In this document: positions 27,701 through 35,795 of the stretch, piece after piece
How positions within the stretch are numbered: position 1 is the first letter of the stretch
Layout of the letters: the number at the start of each line of letters is the position of its first letter
Source: an uncultured Chitinophaga sp.
Lineage (GTDB): Bacteria; Bacteroidota; Bacteroidia; Chitinophagales; Chitinophagaceae
Assembly (NCBI RefSeq): GCF_946479755.1
Contig: NZ_CAMLHC010000005.1
Span: 62,001-126,000 of the forward strand
DNA: 64,000 nt
Reading direction: 5' to 3'
Position numbers and translations under genes: made by a program
The notes under the pieces: model-generated
Databases searched by the model: none
Told to the model about the DNA's origin: nothing
Seen by the model: the letters and a program-made list of their open reading frames with translations, nothing else

Positions 27701-28255
27701 CCAGGCCGGGTTAGCGCCGGCCACAAAAATGCAGTCTGCTTTTTCGATATCGTCGTAAGTGCCCGGCACCGCATCTTCTCCCAGCGCCATTTTATATGCC
27801 GCCACCGCACTGCTCATACAGAGTCGGGAATTGGTGTCGATGTTATTGCTGCCGATAAATCCTTTGATCAGTTTGTTGACAACATAATACTCTTCGGTGA
27901 GGCATTGCCCGGAGGCATAGAAAGCTACTGCGTCCGGTCCATGTTTCTGTATGACGGACGCGAAGACCGCAGCGGTCCTTTCCAGCGCCTGGTCCCAGCT
28001 CACCCTTTGCCGCGGCAGGTTACGATGGTACCGCATTTCAGGATACAGCAACCTGTCAGACGTGTCCATCACGGTATAATGCAGGTTCATCCCCTTGGAA
28101 CAAAGCATGCCTTTATTCACCGGATGGTCAGGATCTCCTTCCACCTGCAGCTTTCCCTGCCGGTCTTTGTGTACCAGTATGCCGCATCCTACGCCGCAAT
28201 AACAACAGGTTGTTTTAAGAGGGGACTGCATAGCTGCCGTTTTAAAAATTATCAT
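24734..28255 (-). CDS. Assimilatory nitrate reductase, fused Mo + FAD + [2Fe-2S] protein
   Basis: Single polypeptide of 1173 residues. Residues 1-~700 are a NapA/Nas-type molybdopterin subunit with a [4Fe-4S] motif C17-x2-C20-x3-C24-x27-C52 and molybdenum ligand C146 (SRLCMSS). Residues ~708-1040 are a NirB/NasB-like FAD/NAD(P)H reductase (IVIIGAGAAACGF at 711-723; second Rossmann VMIIGGGLLGIELA at 852-865). Residues 1114-1160 are a BFD-type [2Fe-2S] domain (C1116, C1118, C1150, C1153). It reduces nitrate to nitrite in the cytoplasm, with electrons likely from NAD(P)H through its own FAD. The start at 28255 shares TGATG with the transporter's stop; the internal ATG at 28231 is also possible. 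In other bacteria these modules are often separate subunits. Confidence 0.9.
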   Translation of the reverse strand: MIIFKTAAMQSPLKTTCCYCGVGCGILVHKDRQGKLQVEGDPDHPVNKGMLCSKGMNLHYTVMDTSDRLLYPEMRYHRNLPRQRVSWDQALERTAAVFASVIQKHGPDAVAFYASGQCLTEEYYVVNKLIKGFIGSNNIDTNSRLCMSSAVAAYKMALGEDAVPGTYDDIEKADCIFVAGANPAWCHPILWRRVEAAKAANPQLKIIVSDPRVTQSCSIADLHLQINPGTDIVLHHAIGRVLIENGDVDARFIGAHTEGYLKYEAAVMQRSIAEAAAVCGIEASALYEAADWIGKAGGFMSLWTMGLNQSAAGTHKNLSLINLHLITGHIGKAGSGPFSLTGQPNAMGGREVGGLSNLLPAHRLLSDPAHRREVQQFWGGTEISARPGLTATEMFDALHDGRLKAIWIMCTNPLVSQPDVRFAEAALQKARYVVVQEISSRPETLRYADVVLPAAAWTEKEGTMTNAERRISYLGKITDAPGEALPDAEIICRFAQKMGYNGFDYSSMEEIYKEHVQLTAGTNIDISGLDYGILKAQRSVQWPYHKGKGTPRLFTDHHFYTGEGRAVIHSFDDDHRSEPLTPEWPLVLTTGRIRDQWHTMSKTGKVNKLKQHIDSAFLEIHPEDAAERGIADGDMVTVTNQRGEVRVKARCCDTIKKGVVFLPMHWGKILNNDLHRANNLTSKRLDPVSKQPDFKFAAVQVARYHKPVQKIVIIGAGAAACGFVKSYREMNTRDELVVFGKEDQPFYNRVMLPDYISGAQSWKQLVKMTHSEEKATGITLHRGVSITHIDRSQKTVTDSNGNAHTYDVLILATGSRAATLRNVPALDGIFTMRARHDADAFKAHVRPQKGKVMIIGGGLLGIELAASLKEMQIDVGLLQRTSRLMDRQLDTLGGQLLYQELTDRGIEIYYNDEVDRFSGQGHLEGIHLKSGRYIACQAVVMSIGTAPNIELAQAIQLPCDRGVIVNEYLQTADPDIFAIGEIASFKGMLYGITAAAEQQAAVVARYLNGDIGSYYQGSLSMNILKMHGADFCSLGMVETPDDPAYEEVVFIDKAKRYYKKCIIHQDRLVGAILIGDKSEFPEFRDLIQQRMELSDKRLELLRSGKKGAPVIGRLVCSCGNVGEGNIQEKIAAGCHQLQPLCQASGAGMGCGSCRSEIKAILEKSLAAPVSIPA

Positions 28256-29544
28256 CAGGAAATCGCCACCGGCGTATCTTCCGTGGCCACTACTGTCAAT
28301 TCTGCTTTCGGCGCAAACCGGGTAAACAGTACCAGTCCGCCTACGGCCATGACCATCACGCCGATGTAACTGAATGCTTCTATGTAGGTGATATGGTCCG
28401 ACTTAAACAAAAAGCCGAACAACATACCGCCGATGTTGCCGCCGGCGCCCACGATACCGTTGACCAGCCCGGCATTGCGCCGGCTGAGGAAAGGCACGAT
28501 GCCATAGGTAACGCCGTTGGCCATTTTCAGGAAAAGGGCAAAGCTCAGCATGGCGGCGATGGCCATGCCCAGTGAACCTGCACGGGCAAACAACAGCAGC
28601 CCGACGCCTTCCAGCAGCAACATCGCTGCCAGCAGCCAGCCCTTGCCTTTGATACCCGCTTTGGCGCCGGCTTTATCTGCCGCGATGCCGCCCAGCGCAC
28701 GGGCAAACAGGTTCATGAACCCGAAGATGCCCGCCCAGAAGCCCGCGCTGCTTTGGGACAACCGGAAAGTGTCCACGAAGTGCAGCGCCGCCACATTATC
28801 GAATGTGATCTCCATACCAAAACACATTCCATAGGCGATGGTCAGCATCCAGATACGCCAGTCGCGCAACACGCTCCAGTCAATGCTGTCCGCTTTGCCG
28901 GCACGCGGCAGCGAATCAAAGTTGCCCTCCGGCGTATCCTGTGTGTAGCGGTAATACAACCATGCCACGCCCAGCATCATCAGGCCCGGCAGGACCATGG
29001 CATAACGCCAGGCTTCCCCTTTCGTATAGCCGAGGCCGACGATGGCGGCAAAGATCAGCGGCATCACCATATTGGTGACGCCTCCGCCGAGGTTGCCCCA
29101 GCCACCGGCGATCGCGTTGGCCGTGCCTTTGATATTGGCGGCAAACATCAGGGACGTGTGAAACTGTGTGATGACAAAAGCGCCGCCGATAACGCTGATG
29201 GCCAAACGAAAAAGTAAAAAGGAAGTGTAGTCTTTTGACAGCCCCACCAGGAAGACGGGCAGCGATCCCAGCACCAGCAGGCGGACAGCGGTTTTACGCG
29301 GTCCCCACAGGTCACAGAGGCGGCCAATCAGCAGCCGGGCAATGATGGTGCCCGACACGGAGGCAATCATGATATTGCCGATCTGTGCTTTGCTGAGCCC
29401 CATGTCTTCCCGGATGGTGGGCATCAGCGGTGCGAGGCCGAACCATCCGAAAAAACACACAAAAAACATCAGCCAGGTAATATGGAAGGTCCGCATCTGT
29501 ACGGAGTCTATACGGAATATATTGAGTTTATCAAGTGCAGGCAT
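28255..29544 (-). CDS. narK: NarK-type nitrate/nitrite transporter (MFS)
   Basis: Membrane protein of 429 residues with about 12 helices and the nitrate/nitrite porter signatures: FHTSLMFAANIKGTANAIAG and GWGNLGGGVTNMV in helix 5, and a second glycine-rich NGIVGAGGNIGGMLFGF in helix 11. It imports nitrate (and possibly exchanges nitrite) across the inner membrane. Its stop overlaps the start of the nitrate reductase as TGATG, showing translational coupling. The position between porin and reductase fits an uptake-then-reduction pathway. Confidence 0.9.
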   Translation of the reverse strand: MPALDKLNIFRIDSVQMRTFHITWLMFFVCFFGWFGLAPLMPTIREDMGLSKAQIGNIMIASVSGTIIARLLIGRLCDLWGPRKTAVRLLVLGSLPVFLVGLSKDYTSFLLFRLAISVIGGAFVITQFHTSLMFAANIKGTANAIAGGWGNLGGGVTNMVMPLIFAAIVGLGYTKGEAWRYAMVLPGLMMLGVAWLYYRYTQDTPEGNFDSLPRAGKADSIDWSVLRDWRIWMLTIAYGMCFGMEITFDNVAALHFVDTFRLSQSSAGFWAGIFGFMNLFARALGGIAADKAGAKAGIKGKGWLLAAMLLLEGVGLLLFARAGSLGMAIAAMLSFALFLKMANGVTYGIVPFLSRRNAGLVNGIVGAGGNIGGMLFGFLFKSDHITYIEAFSYIGVMVMAVGGLVLFTRFAPKAELTVVATEDTPVAIS

Positions 29545-29561
29545 GAGTACTGTTTTAGTCG

Positions 29562-30878
29562 TTATTTAATCCGCCATTCGGGATGGATATTGACGGTCAC
29601 ATACGCCCAGTTATTATTACCGGATGCGTTAGTGACCTGCTTTATCTTCGCCAGGGAAGGCGTGCTCCAGAAATGGCTGTAGCCGGCTTCAAAGGCGACC
29701 ATACTGGTAAGTGTATACGTTGCCGTTATATCTGCTTCGGTGCCTAATTTTTTATTGTAACCGTCAATAGCCGCGGCGCTGAAGAAAGCATGTACATCGG
29801 CGCCGGCCGTAAAGCGGCTGCCGGCTTTCCACTTCGCCCGGAGGTAATAATCCTGCAGGCCTTTACCGGCAAAAGGGCTGGCTACATAGAAGTAGTCCAT
29901 GTATCCCCAGAACTTATGCGGCGTGCCATAGAGCGGATCAAAATCGGGCGTGGTAAAGTCGGCACCCAGACCTGTGCTCAGCTGCCGGCTCCATCCCTGT
30001 TGCAGATACGCGGAGAACAACGCGCCGCTGACCGTTTGCCCGTTGGCGTTAGTACCGCCCTGGTAATAACCGGCGGCTGTCCACAGGAGGCGGTCACGCT
30101 GACCGGTATAGTACAACCCTGTTGTCAAGCGGTTGTACACGCCTGCCTGCCATTTTTTCTGTGCCGGGATAACGGTGCTATCTATATAAAAAGCAGGGAA
30201 CTGGTCGGACAGGAACAGCAATGAAAGGCTTCCCTGCTGCCACTTCCGCGACACATATAAAAACTCCAGGCTTTTGTAGGCGGAGCCACCGTTGGTGTTG
30301 CCGGCGTAGTTACCGGGCGGCAACGGGTTGTATATGGTGCCGGAGGCGTTTTCTTTGTTCTGGTTAAAAGCCAGGCCGGCGTGTACGGTCCAGGTGCCGG
30401 TTTCATATTTCAGGAGGGCAGCGTCATGACGACGGCCCTGTTGGAGCCAATCGAGGTTGCCCAGCAGCCGGCTGTCATCGTACACGAGTTCCTGCCGGCC
30501 GATCTTCAGCGACAGGCGGCGGTTTTTCGATACGGTGTCTGTCAGCAGTATTTCCGCCCAGGCTTCATGGAGCATAAAACCGTTATTATCCGGGGTGGTA
30601 GTGCGGTTAATGGTGGAGGCGTCCTGTCCCCAGACGCGTATATCCTGCACCGTGAGTCCCAGCTTGAGGCGGTAGCTGTTCAGCCCCGCCATGAGGCGGG
30701 TACGCTGGGAAGTAAAAAATGCGGGCGAAGCGCCCCGTGTCCTGGGAGCGCCCTGCCCGTCGCGCAGTTCTGTGCGGGTACGCAGCTGGGCGCCTAACGT
30801 AAACTGGCCATAGCCGTGCTGCGACAGCAGCAGACCAGGCAGCATCCAGGGGATGCCGCCATAAAACCACTTTTTCAT
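29562..30878 (-). CDS. Alginate-export family outer-membrane porin in the nitrate operon
   Basis: Exported beta-barrel protein of 438 residues (MKKWFYGGIPWMLPGLLLS signal, cleavage near YGQ) matching the alginate_exp family: FTLGAQLRTRTELRDGQG at the mature N-terminus, the block QRTRLMAGLNSYRLKLGLTV, then KIGRQELVYDDSRLLGNLDW and amphipathic strands to a C-terminal NIHPEWRIK. It lies between nirD and the NarK-type gene with only 17 bases before the latter. No alginate genes are nearby, so it probably lets nitrate or nitrite cross the outer membrane; this role is inferred from context. Confidence 0.85.
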   Translation of the reverse strand: MKKWFYGGIPWMLPGLLLSQHGYGQFTLGAQLRTRTELRDGQGAPRTRGASPAFFTSQRTRLMAGLNSYRLKLGLTVQDIRVWGQDASTINRTTTPDNNGFMLHEAWAEILLTDTVSKNRRLSLKIGRQELVYDDSRLLGNLDWLQQGRRHDAALLKYETGTWTVHAGLAFNQNKENASGTIYNPLPPGNYAGNTNGGSAYKSLEFLYVSRKWQQGSLSLLFLSDQFPAFYIDSTVIPAQKKWQAGVYNRLTTGLYYTGQRDRLLWTAAGYYQGGTNANGQTVSGALFSAYLQQGWSRQLSTGLGADFTTPDFDPLYGTPHKFWGYMDYFYVASPFAGKGLQDYYLRAKWKAGSRFTAGADVHAFFSAAAIDGYNKKLGTEADITATYTLTSMVAFEAGYSHFWSTPSLAKIKQVTNASGNNNWAYVTVNIHPEWRIK

Positions 30879-30957
30879 GTACCTTTGGTTGATTTTAGTT
30901 GAGCCAATCAATATAAGATCAGGAACCCGGTCAGCCTGCCAGCTACCGGGTTTCGCT

Positions 30958-31332
30958 TTATACTGCTACCATCGCGGTTTCTTCACTGACGCCGATATAC
31001 ACCAGTCCGTCTGTAACGCGTACCGGGTAAACGGTAAGCGAGCATTCCGCTTCATCAGACAGGCAGCGCCCGTCGAGCAGGGAGAATGTTTTCTTATGAA
31101 AGGGACAGGCCACTTTCGGCTCATCTTTTACCGTGCCGGTCATACCGCGGCTCAGCGCCATCTGTTTACGGTGCGGACAAAGGTTTTGCGTGGCGTACCA
31201 CTGGTCTTTGCGGGCGAAATAAAACAACGCGATTTGCTCCTCTCCGTATTTTACGCACACGCCTCCGTTGTGCGGCACGTCCGACGCTTTACAAGCCAGA
31301 AACCAGTGAATCGTTGTTGATGAGATAGACAT
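30958..31332 (-). CDS. nirD: Nitrite reductase small subunit (NirD-like Rieske protein)
   Basis: Protein of 124 residues with a Rieske-type fold and intact cluster ligands C52-P-H54 and C76-P-F-H79, preceded by WYATQNL and followed by KKTFSLLDGR. It is the small subunit of NADH nitrite reductase. Many enterobacterial NirD proteins have lost these ligands, whereas this one should bind [2Fe-2S]. The start at 31332 (MSISSTTIHW) lies 23 bases after the nirB stop, so it is cotranscribed. Confidence 0.85.
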   Translation of the reverse strand: MSISSTTIHWFLACKASDVPHNGGVCVKYGEEQIALFYFARKDQWYATQNLCPHRKQMALSRGMTGTVKDEPKVACPFHKKTFSLLDGRCLSDEAECSLTVYPVRVTDGLVYIGVSEETAMVAV

Positions 31333-31355
31333 AGCAGTGCATTTTAAAGATGATA

Positions 31356-33854
31356 TTATTTCCACTCTGCGGCTTTTTTCTGGTTGCGCAGGGTTTCAAA
31401 TTTTACAGTAGGATCTTTCTCTTCCGGGGAGTTGATGAAATGGGAGAAGCGCCGGCGCAGTTCCGGGTTTTCCACCACTTCCCGCCATTCGCATTTGTAG
31501 CTGTCTACCAGTGCCTGCATTTCTCCTTCCAGCTGCGCGCCGATACCGAGGCTGTCTTGTACCACTACGTTGCGGAGGTAGTCGATGCCGCCGTCCAGTT
31601 TATTCAGCCAGGTGGCGGTGCGGGTGAGCGGGTCGGCGGTTTTGATATAGAACATCAGGAAACGGTCGATATACCGGATACAGGTCTCGCTGTCCAGGTC
31701 AGCGGCCAGCAGCACCGCGTGTTGCGGTTTGGAGCCGCCGTTACCGCAGACGTACAGGTTCCAGCCTTTTTCCGTGGCGATGATGCCGAAGTCTTTGGAC
31801 TGCGCTTCCGCGCATTCGCGGATGCAACCGGAGACGGCCGATTTGATTTTATGCGGAGCACGGAGGCCGCGGTAACGTTCTTCGATGCGGATGGCGTAGC
31901 TAACGCTGTCATGCAGTCCGAAGCGGCACCAGGTGGAGCCGACGCAGCTTTTCACCGTGCGCAGCGCTTTGCCATAGGCGTGACCGCTTTCAAAACCGGC
32001 GTCGATCAGTTCTTTCCAGATCAGCGGCAGGTCGCTGAGGTGTGCGCCGAAAAGATCGATACGCTGTCCGCCGGTGATTTTTGTGTAGAGGTTGTATTTC
32101 TGCGCTACCGTTCCGATGGTGATCAGTTTCTCCGGGGTGATCTCACCGCCGGGGATACGCGGCACGACCGAGTAGGTACCCCCTTTCTGGATATTGGCCA
32201 GATAGCGGTCGTTGGAGTCCTGGGCGGTATCGTTTCCTTTAGCGAGGATCATGTCATTCCAGAGGCTGGCGAGGATAGAAGCCACGACCGGTTTACAGGT
32301 TTCGCAACCGTCGCCCTGACCGTAGTGGTCCAACACTTCATCAAAAGAGCGGAGTGATTTGACGCGGATGAGGTCCAGCATTTCCTGCCGGGAATACGTA
32401 AAATGTTCGCAAATCACGTTGCGGATGTATTTGCCCTGTGATTTGAGGGTGGTGGTGATAATATCTTTTACCATGGGCGCGCATCCGCCGCAGCAGGTGC
32501 CGGCTTTGGTACATTTTTTAATCTCGTCGAACGACTCATGTCCAGCCGTCACCGCCTCGCAGATGGCGCCTTTGCTCACGCTTTCACAGCTGCAGATCAG
32601 TGCTTCGTCCGGCAGGGCGTCTACGCCGGCGCCGGCAGGGGCGCCTTCTTTCGGAGGCCCCATCAACAGGGTAGCAGGGTCCGGAGGCAAGGCCAGTTTA
32701 TTTTTCACTGTCTGCAACAACATATTATAAGCGCTGGCTTCTCCGATTAAAATGCCGCCCAGCAATTGTTGTCCATCGGGAGTAATGTCGATGCGTTTAT
32801 AGATGCCATTCAGCCGGTCTTCAAAGACGATGCTGTGGCAGTTGCCGGCGGGAGAAAAGGGATCGCCGAAACTGGCTACTTCCACGCCGACGAGCTTCAG
32901 GCGGGTGCTCATGTCAAACCCGGTGAAGGCTTTTATTTCGCTGCTGAGGTGTGCCGCCACTACTTCCGCCATTTCATAACCCGGCGCTACCAGGCCATAG
33001 ATCATATTTTGATACAGGGCGCATTCGCCGATGGCATAAATGGAAGGGTCGGAGGTCTGCAGCTGGTCGTTCACCACGATCCCGCCACGGGGACCTGTTT
33101 CGAGGCCGGCTGCTTTTGCCAGTTCATCCCTGGGTTTGATACCTGCTGAGATCACCAGCATGTCTGTTTTCAGGAAGGTATCGTCTGTAAACTGCAGGCC
33201 GGTGATGTGGTCGTCCCCTGTTATCTTTTTAGTGTTTTTGCTGGTCAGTACTTTGAGGCCCAGCTGTCCCAGTTTCTCCTGTAGTAACAGTGAACCTTTG
33301 TCGTCTATCTGGCGGGGCATGAGCCGGGGGGCGAATTCTACGACATGAATATTCGTCATCCCCAGGTCCAGTAAAGCTTTAGCAGCTTCGAGGCCCAGCA
33401 GGCCGCCGCCGATGACGGCCCCTGTGCGGGCATGGGGGGCGTAAGCCGTCATCATTTCCAGGTCTTCTATGGTGCGATAGAGGAAGACCCCTTTTTTCTC
33501 CACGCCGGGTATGGGGGGTACAAAGGCCGCCGATCCGGTGGCCAGTACGAGAAAGTCGTATGTTTCCACGATGCCGCTGTGGGCCTGTACCGTTTTCTTT
33601 TCCCGGTCTATGGCCGTTACCGGATCGGCGAGATGCAGCCGGATGCCTTGTTGCGCATACCATTCAGTGCCGGCCATTAAAAGCTCGTCCCCTGTTTTAC
33701 CCTCGAACCAGGAGGTGAGATGTACACGATCATAGGCCGGACGGGGCTCTTCGCCGAATACGACCAGTTCAACAGATGTTTTCGCGGATTTGGCGAGCAG
33801 CTTCTCACAGAACTTATATCCGACCATGCCGTTTCCGATAACCACGATTTTCAT
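31356..33854 (-). CDS. nirB: NADH-dependent assimilatory nitrite reductase, large subunit
   Basis: Protein of 832 residues with FAD-binding VVIGNGMVGYKF at 4-15, NAD-binding AVIGGGLLGLEAA at 146-158, a BFD [2Fe-2S] cluster site (C421, C423, C455, C458), the sulfite/nitrite half-domain around 555-600, and the siroheme/[4Fe-4S] ligands C637-x5-C643 and C677-x3-C681. It makes the six-electron reduction of nitrite to ammonia in the cytoplasm. It is the first gene of the minus-strand nitrate operon, divergent from cobA, which supplies its siroheme precursor. Confidence 0.95.
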   Translation of the reverse strand: MKIVVIGNGMVGYKFCEKLLAKSAKTSVELVVFGEEPRPAYDRVHLTSWFEGKTGDELLMAGTEWYAQQGIRLHLADPVTAIDREKKTVQAHSGIVETYDFLVLATGSAAFVPPIPGVEKKGVFLYRTIEDLEMMTAYAPHARTGAVIGGGLLGLEAAKALLDLGMTNIHVVEFAPRLMPRQIDDKGSLLLQEKLGQLGLKVLTSKNTKKITGDDHITGLQFTDDTFLKTDMLVISAGIKPRDELAKAAGLETGPRGGIVVNDQLQTSDPSIYAIGECALYQNMIYGLVAPGYEMAEVVAAHLSSEIKAFTGFDMSTRLKLVGVEVASFGDPFSPAGNCHSIVFEDRLNGIYKRIDITPDGQQLLGGILIGEASAYNMLLQTVKNKLALPPDPATLLMGPPKEGAPAGAGVDALPDEALICSCESVSKGAICEAVTAGHESFDEIKKCTKAGTCCGGCAPMVKDIITTTLKSQGKYIRNVICEHFTYSRQEMLDLIRVKSLRSFDEVLDHYGQGDGCETCKPVVASILASLWNDMILAKGNDTAQDSNDRYLANIQKGGTYSVVPRIPGGEITPEKLITIGTVAQKYNLYTKITGGQRIDLFGAHLSDLPLIWKELIDAGFESGHAYGKALRTVKSCVGSTWCRFGLHDSVSYAIRIEERYRGLRAPHKIKSAVSGCIRECAEAQSKDFGIIATEKGWNLYVCGNGGSKPQHAVLLAADLDSETCIRYIDRFLMFYIKTADPLTRTATWLNKLDGGIDYLRNVVVQDSLGIGAQLEGEMQALVDSYKCEWREVVENPELRRRFSHFINSPEEKDPTVKFETLRNQKKAAEWK

Positions 33855-34031
33855 TGGAAGAGATTTTGGATGGAGAATTATATTATAATATTATTAATAT
33901 GATATTATTATTAACAATTACTATCATTTTTAACACCAATTCTTTTATCTTGATGATGAAATTAATCGTTTTGATGTTATTTTTAAATAGTATTCTCAAA
34001 ATTTATTCATATTAATTTATTTATAATATCA
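33855..34031. promoter_or_regulatory. Very AT-rich divergent promoter region, nirB/cobA
   Basis: A 177-base gap, much richer in A+T than its surroundings, separates the starts of nirB (minus) and cobA (plus). It contains a perfect 12-base palindrome ATATTATAATAT (33880-33891), 25 bases before the nirB ATG, and repeated TATTATTA-type stretches. No clear -33/-7 promoter or known regulator site could be assigned. It must hold both promoters if the nitrate operon and cobA are coregulated. Confidence 0.6.
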
Positions 34032-34757
34032 ATGATAATACCTTTTTTGTCTTTAGTAGGCGCCGGTCCGGGGGATCCGGAGCTGATCACCCTGAAAGCC
34101 ATCAACGTGATCCGACGGGCGGACGTGGTGTTATACGACGCACTGGTACATCCGGCATTGCTGGACTATGCGCCGCCACAGGCGGTGCGGCAGTTTGTAG
34201 GTAAACGCTGTGGCAGCCACAGCCTGCCGCAGGAAGAAATCAACCGGTTGATTGTGGAGATGGCCCGGCAGTATGGCCATGTAGTGCGTCTCAAAGGAGG
34301 AGATCCTTTTATTTTCGGCAGGGCAACGGAAGAAATCATGATTGCCCGGCAACATGATATAGACGTGGCGGTTATTCCAGGCATCAGCAGTGTTACGGGG
34401 GTACCAGCGTCCCGGATGATACCGCTGACCAGCAGGGGACTTGCGGAAAGTTTCTGGGTTACGACCGGCACCACCCGGTCCGGCCGGCTGTCGGACGATA
34501 TTGAGGCGGCCGCCCGCTCCAGCGCCACCGTCGTTATCCTGATGGGTATGCATCACCTCGAAGCCATCCTGCAGGTCTTCATCCGGCAGGGCAGACAACA
34601 TACGCCGGCAGCCATCATACAGGAGGGTACTACGCCACAGGCCAACATGGTCACGGGTACGGTCGCCGATATCCAGGCACGCGCACAGGCGGTGGCCATC
34701 GGTCCTCCGGCTATTATCATTATAGGAGACGTAGTTCCTTCGTTGTCTCCGGTATAA
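34032..34757 (+). CDS. cobA: Uroporphyrinogen-III C-methyltransferase
   Basis: SUMT enzyme of 241 residues: LVGAGPGDPELITLKA at the N-terminus (SAM-binding glycine loop), DVVLYDALVHPALL, the VRLKGGDPFIFGRATEE signature and VIPGISSVTGVPA. It methylates uroporphyrinogen III at C2 and C7 to precorrin-2, the precursor of siroheme. It is a stand-alone SUMT without the dehydrogenase/ferrochelatase domain of CysG, so another protein must finish siroheme. Divergent from nirB, whose product needs siroheme. Confidence 0.95.
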   Translation: MIIPFLSLVGAGPGDPELITLKAINVIRRADVVLYDALVHPALLDYAPPQAVRQFVGKRCGSHSLPQEEINRLIVEMARQYGHVVRLKGGDPFIFGRATEEIMIARQHDIDVAVIPGISSVTGVPASRMIPLTSRGLAESFWVTTGTTRSGRLSDDIEAAARSSATVVILMGMHHLEAILQVFIRQGRQHTPAAIIQEGTTPQANMVTGTVADIQARAQAVAIGPPAIIIIGDVVPSLSPV

Positions 34758-34759
34758 AA

Positions 34760-34794
34760 AAAGTCCTCGAAAGCACATGGCTTCCGGGGACTTT
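34760..34794. terminator. Bidirectional terminator between cobA and asnA
   Basis: Arms 34760-34774 and 34780-34794 pair over 15 positions with one mismatch and one G-T pair (AAAGTCC...GGACTTT at the base). A-run on the left (34756-34762). Confidence 0.75.
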
Positions 34795-34811
34795 CCTATT
34801 AAAGGTATCGT

Positions 34812-35795
34812 TTACCGTTGACCTTCCGGCCAGATACCGGACTGCACATCGGAGATATGTTTACGTTGCAGCAGGAACATGCAGAGGCGTGATTGCCCGA
34901 TACCGCCACCCATGCTCAACGGGTATACTTCATTCAATACATTGCTGTGGAACAACAATTCGCTGCGGTGACCACAGTCTTTGAGCGACAGCTGTTCACG
35001 GAGGGAGCCGGCGTCTACCCGGATACCCATGGAAGACAGCTCCAGCGCGCTGTTCATAGCGGGGTTCCAGAGAATCAGGTCACCGTTCAGGCCATTGAAA
35101 CCTTCTTCGTTGGCAGTAGACCAGTCATCATAATCCGGGGCACGGTCGTCATGTACCGCCTGATCAGACAGCAGTCCACCGATACCCATGATAAACACGG
35201 CGCCATATTCTTTGGCAATACGGTTTTCCCTTTCTTTGGGCGTAAGGCCCGGATAACGTTTTAATAATGTTTCGCTGTCGATAAAATATACAGACGGCGG
35301 CAGGTCGAGCGCCTTTTCATGCGCTTCTTCCAGCATGGCGTTCGTGTCGAGGATCGCCTGGTAGATCTGCTCTACCGTATCTTTCAGATAGCTGATACGG
35401 CGATGTTCCGCGAGGATGCGTTTCTCCCAGTCCCACTGGTCCACGTAGAAACTGTGAATCGGCGATACCACTTCATCCGGACGGATAGCCCGCATATCTG
35501 TTACGATGCCCTGTTCCGGTTCCAACCCCAGTTCATACAGGCGCATACGCTTCCATTTGGCCAGTGACTGAACGATTTCCACCGGGTAGGGTATGTTTTT
35601 CAGGTTGAACTTTACAGGTTTTTCCACGCCGTTGAGGTCATCGTTAAATCCTGTACCGGACTGAACGAACAAGGGGGCAGACACTTTGGTCAGCGACAGC
35701 CGCTGGCTGAGGCGCGCCGGGAAATAATCTTTAATGAGGGATATTCCCTTCTCCAGGTGGAGGATATCGTTTGTTTTTGCTGTTAATGTGATCAT
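34812..35795 (-). CDS. asnA: Aspartate--ammonia ligase
   Basis: Ammonia-dependent asparagine synthetase of 327 residues, close to the usual AsnA length of about 330-345. It has the N-terminal ISLIKDYFPARLSQRLSLTK, VSAPLFVQSGTGFNDDLNG, the core segment SFYVDQWDWEK and the C-terminal PLSMGGGIGQSRLCMFLL with the class II aminoacyl-tRNA-synthetase-like motif. It makes asparagine from aspartate, ammonia and ATP. Convergent with cobA, so the ammonia formed by NirB can be captured here; coregulation is inferred. Confidence 0.95.
   Translation of the reverse strand: MITLTAKTNDILHLEKGISLIKDYFPARLSQRLSLTKVSAPLFVQSGTGFNDDLNGVEKPVKFNLKNIPYPVEIVQSLAKWKRMRLYELGLEPEQGIVTDMRAIRPDEVVSPIHSFYVDQWDWEKRILAEHRRISYLKDTVEQIYQAILDTNAMLEEAHEKALDLPPSVYFIDSETLLKRYPGLTPKERENRIAKEYGAVFIMGIGGLLSDQAVHDDRAPDYDDWSTANEEGFNGLNGDLILWNPAMNSALELSSMGIRVDAGSLREQLSLKDCGHRSELLFHSNVLNEVYPLSMGGGIGQSRLCMFLLQRKHISDVQSGIWPEGQR

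Noticed and set aside
26141..28369. Long plus-strand open frame of about 740 codons opposite the nitrate reductase
   Set aside because: It mirrors the real gene on the other strand, shows no recognisable domains and is rich in histidine, arginine and cysteine, as expected of an antisense shadow in GC-rich coding DNA.
31350..32357. Plus-strand open frame of about 335 codons opposite nirB
   Set aside because: Antisense to conserved nirB sequence, without a family match or a plausible start region.
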